A DNA stretch of 32,323 nt, taken from assembly GCA_002303765.1 (NCBI GenBank), contig DBCB01000063.1, forward strand, positions 1 through 32,323, given 5' to 3'. A model generated the notes under the pieces. That model had not been told where the DNA came from, did no database searches, and saw only the letters and a program-made list of their open reading frames with translations. A program made the translations under genes and the position numbers. Of the stretch, positions 7,722 through 15,914 are shown piece by piece (the stretch's first letter is position 1; each line of letters opens with the position of its first letter). Source of the stretch: Planctomycetaceae bacterium UBA969 (GTDB lineage: Bacteria; Planctomycetota; Planctomycetia; Gemmatales; Gemmataceae).

Positions 7722-9371
7722 ATGGGTAACCCTACTAAATTGGCCTCTTGGAAAGCTCTTGAAAGTCATAAGAAGGAAATGGAAAATGTGCAAATGAGGG
7801 ATCTCTTTGCTGCTGATCCTGCTCGTTTCGATAAGTTTCACCTACAATTCCAAACCATCCTTCTCGACTACTCTAAAAATCGTATTACCGAAAAAACCAT
7901 GGCCCTTCTTTTTGAACTTGCACGAGAAGCCAATGTTCATGGCGTGGCCAAGCAAATGTTCAATGGCGAAAAAATTAACACCACCGAAGATCGTGCTGTT
8001 TTGCACATTGCTTTGCGTAATCGTTCCAACAGACCAATTATGGTTGATGGCAAAGATGTCATGCCCGAAGTAAATGCCGTGCTTGCTCATATGAAAGAGT
8101 TCAGCAACGCTGTTCGCTCTGGTGCTTGGAAAGGTTACACAGGTAAAACCATTACCGATGTTGTTAATATCGGCATTGGTGGTTCTGACCTCGGCCCCGT
8201 CATGGTTACTGAAGCACTCAAGCCTTATTCAAAGCGCGATCTCCATGTTCATTTTGTTTCCAATATTGATGGCACCCATATCGCTGAAACGCTTAAAAAC
8301 CTTTGCCCCGAAACGACTTTATTCATTGTTGCTTCTAAAACTTTCACCACCCAGGAAACTATCACCAATGCTCTTTCCGCTAAGGAATGGTTCTTGAAGA
8401 GCGCCAAAGATGTTGCTCATGTTGCAAAGCACTTCGTTGCTCTTTCCACCAATTCTGTTGAAGTTTCTAAGTTTGGTATCGATACCAAAAATATGTTCGA
8501 GTTCTGGGATTGGGTGGGTGGGCGATATTCATTTTGGTCAGCTATCGGCCTTTCCATCGTGCTTTCTATCGGAATGGATAATTTCGAAGAACTGCTTATG
8601 GGTGGTCACCTCGTTGACGAATACTTTCTCAACACTCCTTTCGAACAAAATATTCCTGTTATCATGGGCCTAGTAGGCGTTTGGTATAATAACTTTTTTG
8701 GTGCTCAAACCCATGCCATTCTTCCTTACGATCAATACATGCATCGTTTCAGCGCCTATTTCCAACAAGGCGATATGGAATCTGATGGCAAAAGCGTTAC
8801 CAAAGATGGCGAAACTTGCACTTGGTCTACAGGCCCGGTTATCTGGGGCGAACCTGGTACCAATGGCCAACACGCTTTTTACCAACTCATTCATCAGGGG
8901 ACTAAATTAATCCCTTGCGATTTCATCGCTCCAATCGAAACCCACAATCCCCTTGGCGAACATCATCCAATTCTTCTTTCCAACTTCTTTGCTCAACCCG
9001 AAGCCTTGATGAAGGGCAAGAATGAAGCAGAAGTTCGCAAAGAACTAGGCGATTCTAAGCTTTCAAAGGAAGAACTTGAAAAGCTTGTGCCACAGAAAAT
9101 GTTTCAAGGTAACAAACCTACCAACTCTTTCTTCCTGCAAAAGATTACCCCAAGAACACTCGGTTCCTTGGTAACTATGTACGAACATAAGATCTTTACA
9201 CAAGGCGTTATCTGGGGCATTAATAGCTTTGATCAGTGGGGCGTTGAACTTGGCAAGCAACTTGCCAAAGCTATTCTTCCCGAACTTTCGGGCGATAAGC
9301 ATATTGCCAGCCATGATTCTTCCACAAATGGTTTGATAAACCATTACAAGAAAAATCGGGCAGCAAAGTAA
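7722..9371 (+). CDS. pgi: Glucose-6-phosphate isomerase
   Basis: This 549-residue cytoplasmic enzyme interconverts glucose-6-phosphate and fructose-6-phosphate in glycolysis and gluconeogenesis. Length and motifs match the long bacterial/eukaryotic class: VNIGIGGSDLGPVMVTEALK, FVSNIDGTHIAETL (substrate phosphate region), VASKTFTTQET, WDWVGGRYSFWSAIGLS (first family signature), GEPGTNGQHAFYQLIHQGT (catalytic Glu and His) and NSFDQWGVELGK with the C-terminal catalytic Lys (second signature). The ATG at 7722 has AAGG 9 nt upstream. It appears monocistronic; a run of eight T at 9379-9386 behind a weak AGTA/TACT stem might aid termination. Another glycolytic gene, phosphofructokinase, lies 18 kb away. 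Confidence 0.99.
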   Translation: MGNPTKLASWKALESHKKEMENVQMRDLFAADPARFDKFHLQFQTILLDYSKNRITEKTMALLFELAREANVHGVAKQMFNGEKINTTEDRAVLHIALRNRSNRPIMVDGKDVMPEVNAVLAHMKEFSNAVRSGAWKGYTGKTITDVVNIGIGGSDLGPVMVTEALKPYSKRDLHVHFVSNIDGTHIAETLKNLCPETTLFIVASKTFTTQETITNALSAKEWFLKSAKDVAHVAKHFVALSTNSVEVSKFGIDTKNMFEFWDWVGGRYSFWSAIGLSIVLSIGMDNFEELLMGGHLVDEYFLNTPFEQNIPVIMGLVGVWYNNFFGAQTHAILPYDQYMHRFSAYFQQGDMESDGKSVTKDGETCTWSTGPVIWGEPGTNGQHAFYQLIHQGTKLIPCDFIAPIETHNPLGEHHPILLSNFFAQPEALMKGKNEAEVRKELGDSKLSKEELEKLVPQKMFQGNKPTNSFFLQKITPRTLGSLVTMYEHKIFTQGVIWGINSFDQWGVELGKQLAKAILPELSGDKHIASHDSSTNGLINHYKKNRAAK

Positions 9372-9420
9372 CGCTACTGTTTTTTTTCAGCAAATGACTG
9401 AACCTTGATGGGGGTGGCTT

Positions 9421-11226
9421 GTGCTTGGTCCGATATTTGATCGTGAATGGTACATCCTGCCCCGCAGGCCCAGTCACTTTCCTACTCGCGTTGCCTACCT
9501 AGGCATTTTGTGGGTCATTGCTGTTACCGCGTGGCTTTCTACAGGCCTTTGGCAAAAGCCCGCAACCCTTGGAGAAACCGCTAGGCTCGGGCCTCTCCTA
9601 TTCCAAATCCTTTGCCTTGTGCAACTGACTTTCCTGCTTTTCTTTAGCGCGCTTTCTTCCGCCAGTGCTGTCTCTCTCGAAAAAGATCGTAGAACTTTTA
9701 TTCTTCTTCTCATCACCGACTTGCGAGATTACGAAATCGTTCTGGGTAAAATCTTTGGCAGCCTTTTGCCTATTGTCTTCCTGCTTGCTGGCTCTGCTCC
9801 TGTTCTTGCATCACTATTGCTTTTGGGTGGAATTGCTCCTTTTCAGGTTGGTCAAGCTCTGGTTATTCTTGCTGCAACCTCTTTGGTTTCTGGAGCAGTT
9901 GGTGGATTGGTTGCCCTTTGGCGCGAGAAAACTTTTCAAGCGCTCGCTCTTACCACCCTTATCCTCGTCCTTTATCTTGGCCTTGTTCGTGCTGTTGCTT
10001 TCATCCCGGGTATCAGCCAAGAGCAATCTTTCTTTATCCAAGAACGACTCGATCCTTTTCTTGCACTTGGCACCGTGCTCGATCCACTTTCAGCATCCGA
10101 TTCTGGTTTAAGTGCACCCTATTCCTATGCTCTTTTCATGATTCTTTTTTCTTTGACGTTAAATGTTTGGGGCATGTTTAAACTTCGCGATTGGAATCCC
10201 AGTGGCGAACCACTAATGCAACGTGAAGCACCTGAAGATGCAGGATTCGAAGAAAAAAACCGGGCTTCCGCTCATGCTGCACCAGGCATCACCCGTAGTG
10301 TTCAGGGTAATCCCATTCTTTGGCGTGAAATTTATACCCGGGCCTATGGCAGAAAACCTATTCTCATTAAACTTGCTTACGCTTTTGCCTTAGTTCTGAT
10401 TTGCTTTGCTGCGCTGAGGCCTATTTTTCTTGATCAAGAAAAAGCTGCATTCTTCGCAGCCTATGGATTGCTTCCTGTTACTGTTTTAAGTCTTCTTTTG
10501 GTTTCAGCTCAAGCTGCAACCTCTATCACTTCAGAACGCGATACTGGGGCACTTGATCTTCTTTTAGTAACAGATCTAACCCCTCAGGAGTTCATCTTTG
10601 GAAAACTCGGTGGCATTCTTTACAACACCAAGGAATATATTATTCCGCCATTCTTGCTTGCAGCTTTTTATGCTTGGAATGGATTCCTTGCCACTCCCCC
10701 TGCTAACCAGCCTCAGCTTTCTGCATCTATGAATTTGGTTTCTTTTCTATGTCTTGTTGCTGGTTTTGCTGTGCTGCAATTCTTTGCCATGGTGCTTGGG
10801 GTTCATGTCTCGCTTCGAAATCAAAACAGTAGGATTGCGATCTTAAACACGCTTGGCACGATTTTCTTTCTAACTGCGGGCACACTTATCACTATCTCTT
10901 TGATTTTGATTAACGGGAAATTCGAATATCAGTGGGCTAGTTTCATCTTCTTTTTAGCTGCTGGCATTGGCGGCCTTTGGTGGGTTCTAAATGGGGACAG
11001 GCCTTCACCTGCTCTTACTTTAGCTAGTTGGCTTTGCCCTTTGAGTGTTTTTTATGGCATTGCCAACGCATTGGTAGCCAAGCCTGGCTCTCAGGAATCT
11101 GCAGATCCGGTGTTATCGTTTCTTGTTTTGGGGGGCGCATTTGGTTTCGCCTTAGCAGCTATGTTAGTCCCACTTCTGAGCGAATTCGACATTGCTTTGG
11201 GTCGAACGAGTGGCGGCGCAGATTAA
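9421..11226 (+). CDS. Duplicated ABC-2 type permease
   Basis: This 601-residue very hydrophobic protein has about 12 predicted membrane helices and starts at GTG 9421 behind a GGGGGTGG ribosome-binding site. It contains two similar halves. Each begins with a soluble GPIFDREW / GNPILWRE segment and a basic motif before the first helix. Each also carries a membrane-proximal element, EKDRRTFILLLITDLRDYEI (about residues 87-106) and ERDTGALDLLLVTDLTPQEF (about 372-391), typical of ABC-2 transporter membrane subunits (NosY/GldF type). No ATPase gene is adjacent, so its partner is encoded elsewhere or it acts with an orphan ATPase. Substrate unknown. It follows pgi by 49 nt but is probably functionally unrelated. 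Confidence 0.85.
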   Translation: MLGPIFDREWYILPRRPSHFPTRVAYLGILWVIAVTAWLSTGLWQKPATLGETARLGPLLFQILCLVQLTFLLFFSALSSASAVSLEKDRRTFILLLITDLRDYEIVLGKIFGSLLPIVFLLAGSAPVLASLLLLGGIAPFQVGQALVILAATSLVSGAVGGLVALWREKTFQALALTTLILVLYLGLVRAVAFIPGISQEQSFFIQERLDPFLALGTVLDPLSASDSGLSAPYSYALFMILFSLTLNVWGMFKLRDWNPSGEPLMQREAPEDAGFEEKNRASAHAAPGITRSVQGNPILWREIYTRAYGRKPILIKLAYAFALVLICFAALRPIFLDQEKAAFFAAYGLLPVTVLSLLLVSAQAATSITSERDTGALDLLLVTDLTPQEFIFGKLGGILYNTKEYIIPPFLLAAFYAWNGFLATPPANQPQLSASMNLVSFLCLVAGFAVLQFFAMVLGVHVSLRNQNSRIAILNTLGTIFFLTAGTLITISLILINGKFEYQWASFIFFLAAGIGGLWWVLNGDRPSPALTLASWLCPLSVFYGIANALVAKPGSQESADPVLSFLVLGGAFGFALAAMLVPLLSEFDIALGRTSGGAD

Positions 11227-11372
11227 TTCCCGATCATTGGGTTAATGAAATTTCTTACTTTGGTCGATAGTACCTAAGTGATTTCTGTTATTTCAGTTAG
11301 AAGTAATATCTTTCCTGTTTTGCCACTTGCCAAGCATGGGGGTAAAGAAATAAGAAAGAGGTAACAGAATAG

Positions 11373-11445
11373 GCCCCGATAGCTCAGTTGGTAGAGCAGC
11401 TGACTCTTAATCAGCTTGTCGTAGGTTCGATCCCTACTCGGGGCA
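11373..11445 (+). tRNA. tRNA-Lys (anticodon CUU)
   Basis: A full cloverleaf is present. The acceptor GCCCCGA pairs with TCGGGGC, followed by discriminator A. The D arm is GCTC/GAGC around AGTTGGTA, the anticodon stem GCTGA/TCAGC has loop CTCTTAA (anticodon CTT at 11406-11408), and the T arm is GTAGG/CCTAC around TTCGATC. The 3' CCA is not encoded. It decodes AAG as lysine. Confidence 0.97.
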
Positions 11446-11838
11446 CTTCACTTCTATTCCTCTCAACACGCTTCTCATTTTAAATTCCTTCTATTTAAAA
11501 CTTTTTAATCCCCCTGTTATTTTAATGTTTCTGGCAGGAACCTTTCTGCATAAAGGATTGAAACATATTCTTTTAAAAAGTACTTAAAAGGAATCTTTTG
11601 TATGCCAAATGGAAACCCACAAATCAAAATGTTTTGGTAACCTTGATCAGCGATTGAGTTTCTTTTGTTTTAGTAAGTGTTTGGCTGATACGACACAACT
11701 GTTGCATAAGTAAATGATTGCTTTAAAATTACATTCAAATTAGGATCCATTTTTAAAGTGTAGGCTTTGACCTAATTTAGTTCTTGTTATGAAAATACAA
11801 TAGGGCGTTTCCTGTTATAAAAGAAAGCTAGTGAAGTT
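11446..11838. other. Intergenic region between tRNA-Lys and sulfatase
   Basis: These 393 bp hold no supportable gene. An AT-rich hairpin (CTTTTAA 11570-11576 with TTAAAAG 11584-11590) could form but lacks a U tract. A weak promoter-like TTGACC at 11767 precedes the sulfatase; its possible -10 (TATGAA at 11788) is spaced only 15 nt away. No attachment-site duplication of the tRNA 3' end was found nearby. Confidence 0.5.
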
Positions 11839-13368
11839 TTGATCAAGCAATTTATTGTAATGATGTTTTTTTTGTTCGGGGTGCAATTGCTGGGGGCAGT
11901 TGAGGTTGCAAAACGCCCTAACATTCTATTTATCTTTTCGGATGATCAATCCTATAAGACTGTTGGGTGTTATCCGGAATCATTTTCGTGGGTGAGGACG
12001 CCTAATATAGATCGCCTGGCATCTGAAGGTGTGAGATTTCATTCTGCATATTTTGGTTCGTGGTGTATGCCTTCGCGGGCGAGTTTTTTAACAGGAAGGC
12101 ACCCGCACGGGATCGAGAGTATGCGTATGCAAGGTAAATATCCTGCCAGTGCTTATGATCCTGAGAAGACTCCTTTTTGGCCTGCGGTATTTCGTAAGCA
12201 AGGTTACTACACAGGGCAGATTGGAAAATGGCACACGGGTGTGGATTCTGGTTGGGGCCGGGATTGGGATCATCAGATTGTTTGGAATCGCCCGTTGTAT
12301 CCTGAAAATGCGGGGGCTTATTATGAAAAGCAAAAGTTGGTAATCAATGGAAAGGAACAATGGGCTGAAGGTTACCCTGCAGATAATTACACACAATGGG
12401 CACGAGAATTCATCGAGGGGAAATCCCGAGATAAAGATAAACCTTGGTTTCTTTGGCTTTGCTATGGGAGCATTCATGGCCCATCGAAGCCCGCGGCAAG
12501 GCATAAGGGAATGTATGCTTCAGCAGAGGTGCCCATCCCCAAAGATATTTTTGGCCCCCGGCCTGGAAAACCCGATTACTTGAATCGTACCCAAGCTTGG
12601 TTGAAGAATGATAAGGGCGTTGCGGTGGCTGGAAAAAGTGGCGAAGCATTTGGCGATGAAAGTGATAAAAAAGAGCAGACCCATGCAGACTTTGTGCGTC
12701 AGATGAACGAGTGCGTTCCCGTAGTGGATGAGGGGGTGGGCCAGTTGTTAAAGTCGCTTAAAGAATCAGGTCAGTTGGATAACACATTGGTTATTTATGC
12801 TGCAGATCAAGGGTTTGGCATGGGGGAGCATGGCTTTCGGACCAAGCTTGGCCCTTACGATGCCACTTATCGTTCGCCCTTAATTATTTCCATGCCAGGC
12901 ATAACTCCCAAGGGTAAAGTTTGTAATCAGCCCGTGAACGCTCCGGATATGGTTGCAACTATTGCATCGCTGGCAAATATTAACCTACCTTGGGATACTC
13001 ATGGCAGGGATCTTGTGGGATTGCTGAAAAATCCGGAGGTGAAGTCTTTGCAGCCTTGTCTGTATCAGCATACCGGTTACAGTTTTGGTTCTGATGTTGC
13101 AAAGGTTTTGCACGAAAATTCTAGCAAGGCGGAGCATAGTAATGTGCCTTGGTATAATTCTTTGGTTTACGATGGATGGAAGTTCATTCATTATTTAAAA
13201 CCCGGTGTAGGGGATGAGTTATATGATTTGAAAACTGATCCCGAGGAATTGATAAATAAGATTGCTGATCCAAAGGCACGACAAAGGTTGCTTGAATTAA
13301 GTGAACTAATGAACGCTGAGTTAAATCGCTGCAAGGCTCCCGATGCTTTACGGGTGCTTCAAAAGTAG
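11839..13368 (+). CDS. Secreted sulfatase (formylglycine-dependent, S1 family)
   Basis: This 509-residue protein hydrolyses sulfate esters, probably on polysaccharides, in the periplasm or outside the cell. A TTG start at 11839 gives MIKQFIVMMFFLFGVQLLGA, a signal peptide with an N-terminal Lys; an ATG seven codons later would lose that charge. The sulfatase core shows NILFIFSDDQ (metal-binding Asp35/Asp36), SWCMPSRASFLTGRHPHG with Cys76 in the C-x-P-x-R motif that is converted to formylglycine, GKWHTG, and AADQGFGMGEHGF (Asp323/Gln324). The C-terminal subdomain contains VYDGWKFIHYL and LYDLKTDPEEL. All key residues are present. It sits alone; the SUMF1-like protein at 30517 lacks the catalytic cysteines needed to mature it, so the true maturase must be elsewhere. 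Confidence 0.96.
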   Translation: MIKQFIVMMFFLFGVQLLGAVEVAKRPNILFIFSDDQSYKTVGCYPESFSWVRTPNIDRLASEGVRFHSAYFGSWCMPSRASFLTGRHPHGIESMRMQGKYPASAYDPEKTPFWPAVFRKQGYYTGQIGKWHTGVDSGWGRDWDHQIVWNRPLYPENAGAYYEKQKLVINGKEQWAEGYPADNYTQWAREFIEGKSRDKDKPWFLWLCYGSIHGPSKPAARHKGMYASAEVPIPKDIFGPRPGKPDYLNRTQAWLKNDKGVAVAGKSGEAFGDESDKKEQTHADFVRQMNECVPVVDEGVGQLLKSLKESGQLDNTLVIYAADQGFGMGEHGFRTKLGPYDATYRSPLIISMPGITPKGKVCNQPVNAPDMVATIASLANINLPWDTHGRDLVGLLKNPEVKSLQPCLYQHTGYSFGSDVAKVLHENSSKAEHSNVPWYNSLVYDGWKFIHYLKPGVGDELYDLKTDPEELINKIADPKARQRLLELSELMNAELNRCKAPDALRVLQK

Positions 13369-13916
13369 TTGCTGTTTTTGCATTGCATATTGATTATTGG
13401 GTCAAAAGTCTTGATCAGATTGTTGCCCGAGCTTTATTAATTAGTTTAGTTCGTTTTCAAATTACTAGCTTTGGTAAAGTCCGCGATGGCGGCTTCGGTT
13501 TTACAGACTCATTTGAAAACAATAACACGTTTGTAATACGCTGCAGCTAGGTTGGGATGTAATTCTATCGCCTTGGTGTAACCTACAAAGGCTTTGAAAT
13601 GTTTTTACTAATGTAAGTGCGCAAGGCTCTAATGGCGGCTCACGGGTGAATGGCTTCATTCTCTAACCTTCGTCTACAGTTCTCCTTCTTTAGTGTTTCC
13701 CCCACAAACACCGAAAGCGTATTTGTTTGCGACCACGCCCGGGCTTGCTGCTAAGACAAAACAACATGCTGATTTGCAAAAGTAGTGCGAAAGGCAAATT
13801 TCTAATTTCTGTTAGCTAATTACTTGTTGATACTTCCATGTATCGGTAATATCGATTACAGGCGTTTTTACTTTCATCAGTGAAGCATTTTGGTAAGACG
13901 CACGAGGAGGCTCAAC
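13369..13916. other. Intergenic region with gene remnant and possible promoter
   Basis: These 548 bp hold no intact gene. They contain a decayed TPR-gene fragment on the minus strand (13468-13585). A weak promoter candidate lies just upstream of the downstream operon: TTGTTG at 13824-13829 and TAATAT at 13847-13852, spaced 17 nt. The stretch 13600-13800 has no recognised content. Confidence 0.55.
13468..13585 (-). pseudogene. Remnant of a TPR-protein gene 3' end
   Basis: This stretch aligns with 29307-29424, the DNA for the last TPR unit of the ten-TPR gene, with no gaps and about 88% identity by hand alignment. Identical blocks include GCTTTGGTAAAGTCCGCGA and AATTCTATCGCCTTGGTGTA. Similarity stops abruptly at both ends, and there is no start codon or open frame of useful length. 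It is probably the decayed end of a paralogue or a short duplication. Confidence 0.8.
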
Positions 13917-15914
13917 ATGAACCAAACATTAAAGATAGGGCTGATTGGGGCAGCATTATTAATGCTTTGCTTCAGCTTATTTACCCTTCCCTCCTTGGCA
14001 CAGACCAACCACTTGCAAATGATGGTGACAGAAGAGGGGGGAAAGGTAACGAGTTTAAAGGACCTTTCCGCTGGTAAAGAATTCATGGTGGTACTGATTC
14101 TGGGTGCTGACTGCCCCTTGTCAAAAAAGGCGTTAACCGAGGCTGCTGAGGATATTTTGAAGGCCAGTTCAGATGGACGGGTAGGCATTATGGGGCTGCT
14201 GGTTGCACGGGATGATGATGAGGATATCAAGCGTCTAAAAAAAGACTTTAATGTAATCTTTCCGCTCTATTTGGACCGGGATAACTCGGTAGCTGTAAAA
14301 ATGGGTGTGAATGTTGTCCCAACTGCAATATTGTTAAACAGTGCTGGCAAAATTCTTTATCAAGGTCGGATCAACGATAGGGTGGAGCAATTGGGAAAGC
14401 GTTCCTCTGCACGCCGCCACGATTTGTTTGAGGCGTTAAAGGACGTACTTGAGGGAAATCCGGTTCGAGTGGCCAAAACCGAGGCGGTAGGCTGCCCGGT
14501 GGAAATACGTAGGCCAAAGCCTGAGGCCAATAGCAAAGTTGAATACTACCGCGACATCCAGCCATTTCTTTACAAGCATTGCGTGGTGTGTCATCAGGAT
14601 AAAAGTGTAGCGCCCTTTTCGCTGGCCACTTATGAAGATGCAACACTCTGGATGGAGACAGCCATCGGCCTTATTGAGCAGAAAACAATGCCCCCTGGTC
14701 AGGCGGAATCCGACTTTGCAATGGAAAACCTTATCCCAAATCCTACACCCATGCAGATAGATATGCTTCGCAAATGGGTGGCTGATGGCATGCTCCAGGG
14801 TCCACTTCCAGCCAAACCCCTTGATCTACCTTCCCCTGATCCAGAGGCAGGGGAACTGGGCAAGCCGGATATGGTTCTCAAACAATCCGGCCCGATGACC
14901 CTGGCACCGATAGGTGACGATGTGTACCGTTTTTTAGTATTCAAATTGAACCTAAAGGAGGAATTGAAAATTCGGTCGATACGACTTGTTCCTAGTAACA
15001 TAAAAGTGGTGCACCATGCCTTGATGTTTTTCGGAGATTCCGCCAACCTCGCTGAGACCTCTGCTGACAAGAACCTTATTAATTTTGGTTTATTTCCAGG
15101 TGATAAAGGGCCTGGTTATGGCCAGGGGCCAATGCTGGCAAAATATCTGAAGCTTGATAACAAATCCACTCGCTATTCATTTGAAATGATTGGGGGCTAT
15201 GCACCAGGAAGCGGTTCTTATAGGGCTCCCAAAGGATTCTGCTGGACCATTCCCCCAAACTCTGACTTGCTGGTGCAAATGCACTATCACCGTACTGGTA
15301 AAGTGGAGACAGACCTTTCAACAATAGAGCTGCACTTTGCCAAGGGGGATATTAATCCGACCATGGAGTACCGTGCCTCCAATATAAATGACGAGGCTTT
15401 TCTGGTCATGCCTCCGAATGAACGCAAGCATACTAGTTTTGATTGGCCGGTAGAGGAAGACTGCCAGATAGTAAGTATTTCACCGCATGGCCATTATCTT
15501 ACCCTTTCACAAACACTCACGCTGAAGCGCCCCGACGGTACCCACCAGACATTAGTTCATGTGCCTGTCTATGACTTTAATTGGCAAAAGTTGTACACAT
15601 TTCGCGAGCCTGTAACTGTTCCTAAAGGCAGCAAGATCAATGTTTCATCTTTTATGGACAACACCAGCGGTAATCCACACAACCCGAACAAGCCACCAAA
15701 GGCTATTTTCATGGGCGAAAAAACCACAGATGAAATGGTTTTTCCATTCATAGCACTGAATGTCCACAAAAACTCCCAATGGAATCTGAAAAGGGCTTTA
15801 CACAGTGGTTACAGGAATGGCAGCGTCGTCGATTTATTGCGTCATGGATTTGGCTTTGAAAGCCCTAGAGACGAAGCTACCCTAGAGAAAAACAAAAAAG
15901 TAAATCAACCATGA
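13917..15914 (+). CDS. Secreted redoxin + CxxCH + PHM-like copper monooxygenase fusion
   Basis: This 665-residue protein starts at ATG 13917 behind a strong GAGGAGG site. Residues 1-28 are a signal peptide ending SLAQ. A thioredoxin/redoxin domain follows (about 33-180) with GADCPLSKK (Cys65, no resolving Cys at +3) and the cis-Pro region GVNVVPTAIL. Residues 212-262 form a c-type cytochrome-like segment: KHCVVCHQD (CxxCH 222-226) and a possible Met ligand in KTMPPGQ. The C-terminal half resembles copper type II ascorbate-dependent monooxygenases (PHM/DBM): His366-His367, MHYH (456/458), PHGH (524/526) and SFMDN (Met580) match the HH ... H ... HxH ... M order of the two copper sites. Its role is probably an extracytoplasmic oxidation with electrons supplied through heme; the substrate is unknown. 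It overlaps the ABC gene (ATGA), so the two are translationally coupled. Confidence 0.88.
   Translation: MNQTLKIGLIGAALLMLCFSLFTLPSLAQTNHLQMMVTEEGGKVTSLKDLSAGKEFMVVLILGADCPLSKKALTEAAEDILKASSDGRVGIMGLLVARDDDEDIKRLKKDFNVIFPLYLDRDNSVAVKMGVNVVPTAILLNSAGKILYQGRINDRVEQLGKRSSARRHDLFEALKDVLEGNPVRVAKTEAVGCPVEIRRPKPEANSKVEYYRDIQPFLYKHCVVCHQDKSVAPFSLATYEDATLWMETAIGLIEQKTMPPGQAESDFAMENLIPNPTPMQIDMLRKWVADGMLQGPLPAKPLDLPSPDPEAGELGKPDMVLKQSGPMTLAPIGDDVYRFLVFKLNLKEELKIRSIRLVPSNIKVVHHALMFFGDSANLAETSADKNLINFGLFPGDKGPGYGQGPMLAKYLKLDNKSTRYSFEMIGGYAPGSGSYRAPKGFCWTIPPNSDLLVQMHYHRTGKVETDLSTIELHFAKGDINPTMEYRASNINDEAFLVMPPNERKHTSFDWPVEEDCQIVSISPHGHYLTLSQTLTLKRPDGTHQTLVHVPVYDFNWQKLYTFREPVTVPKGSKINVSSFMDNTSGNPHNPNKPPKAIFMGEKTTDEMVFPFIALNVHKNSQWNLKRALHSGYRNGSVVDLLRHGFGFESPRDEATLEKNKKVNQP

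Noticed and set aside
9372..9390. Terminator after pgi (AGTA/TACT followed by eight T)
   Set aside because: A 4-bp A/T-rich stem is too weak to call, although the T run is suggestive.
11373..11838. tRNA-Lys as an integration site for a mobile element
   Set aside because: No integrase gene and no repeat of the tRNA 3' end were found downstream in the window.
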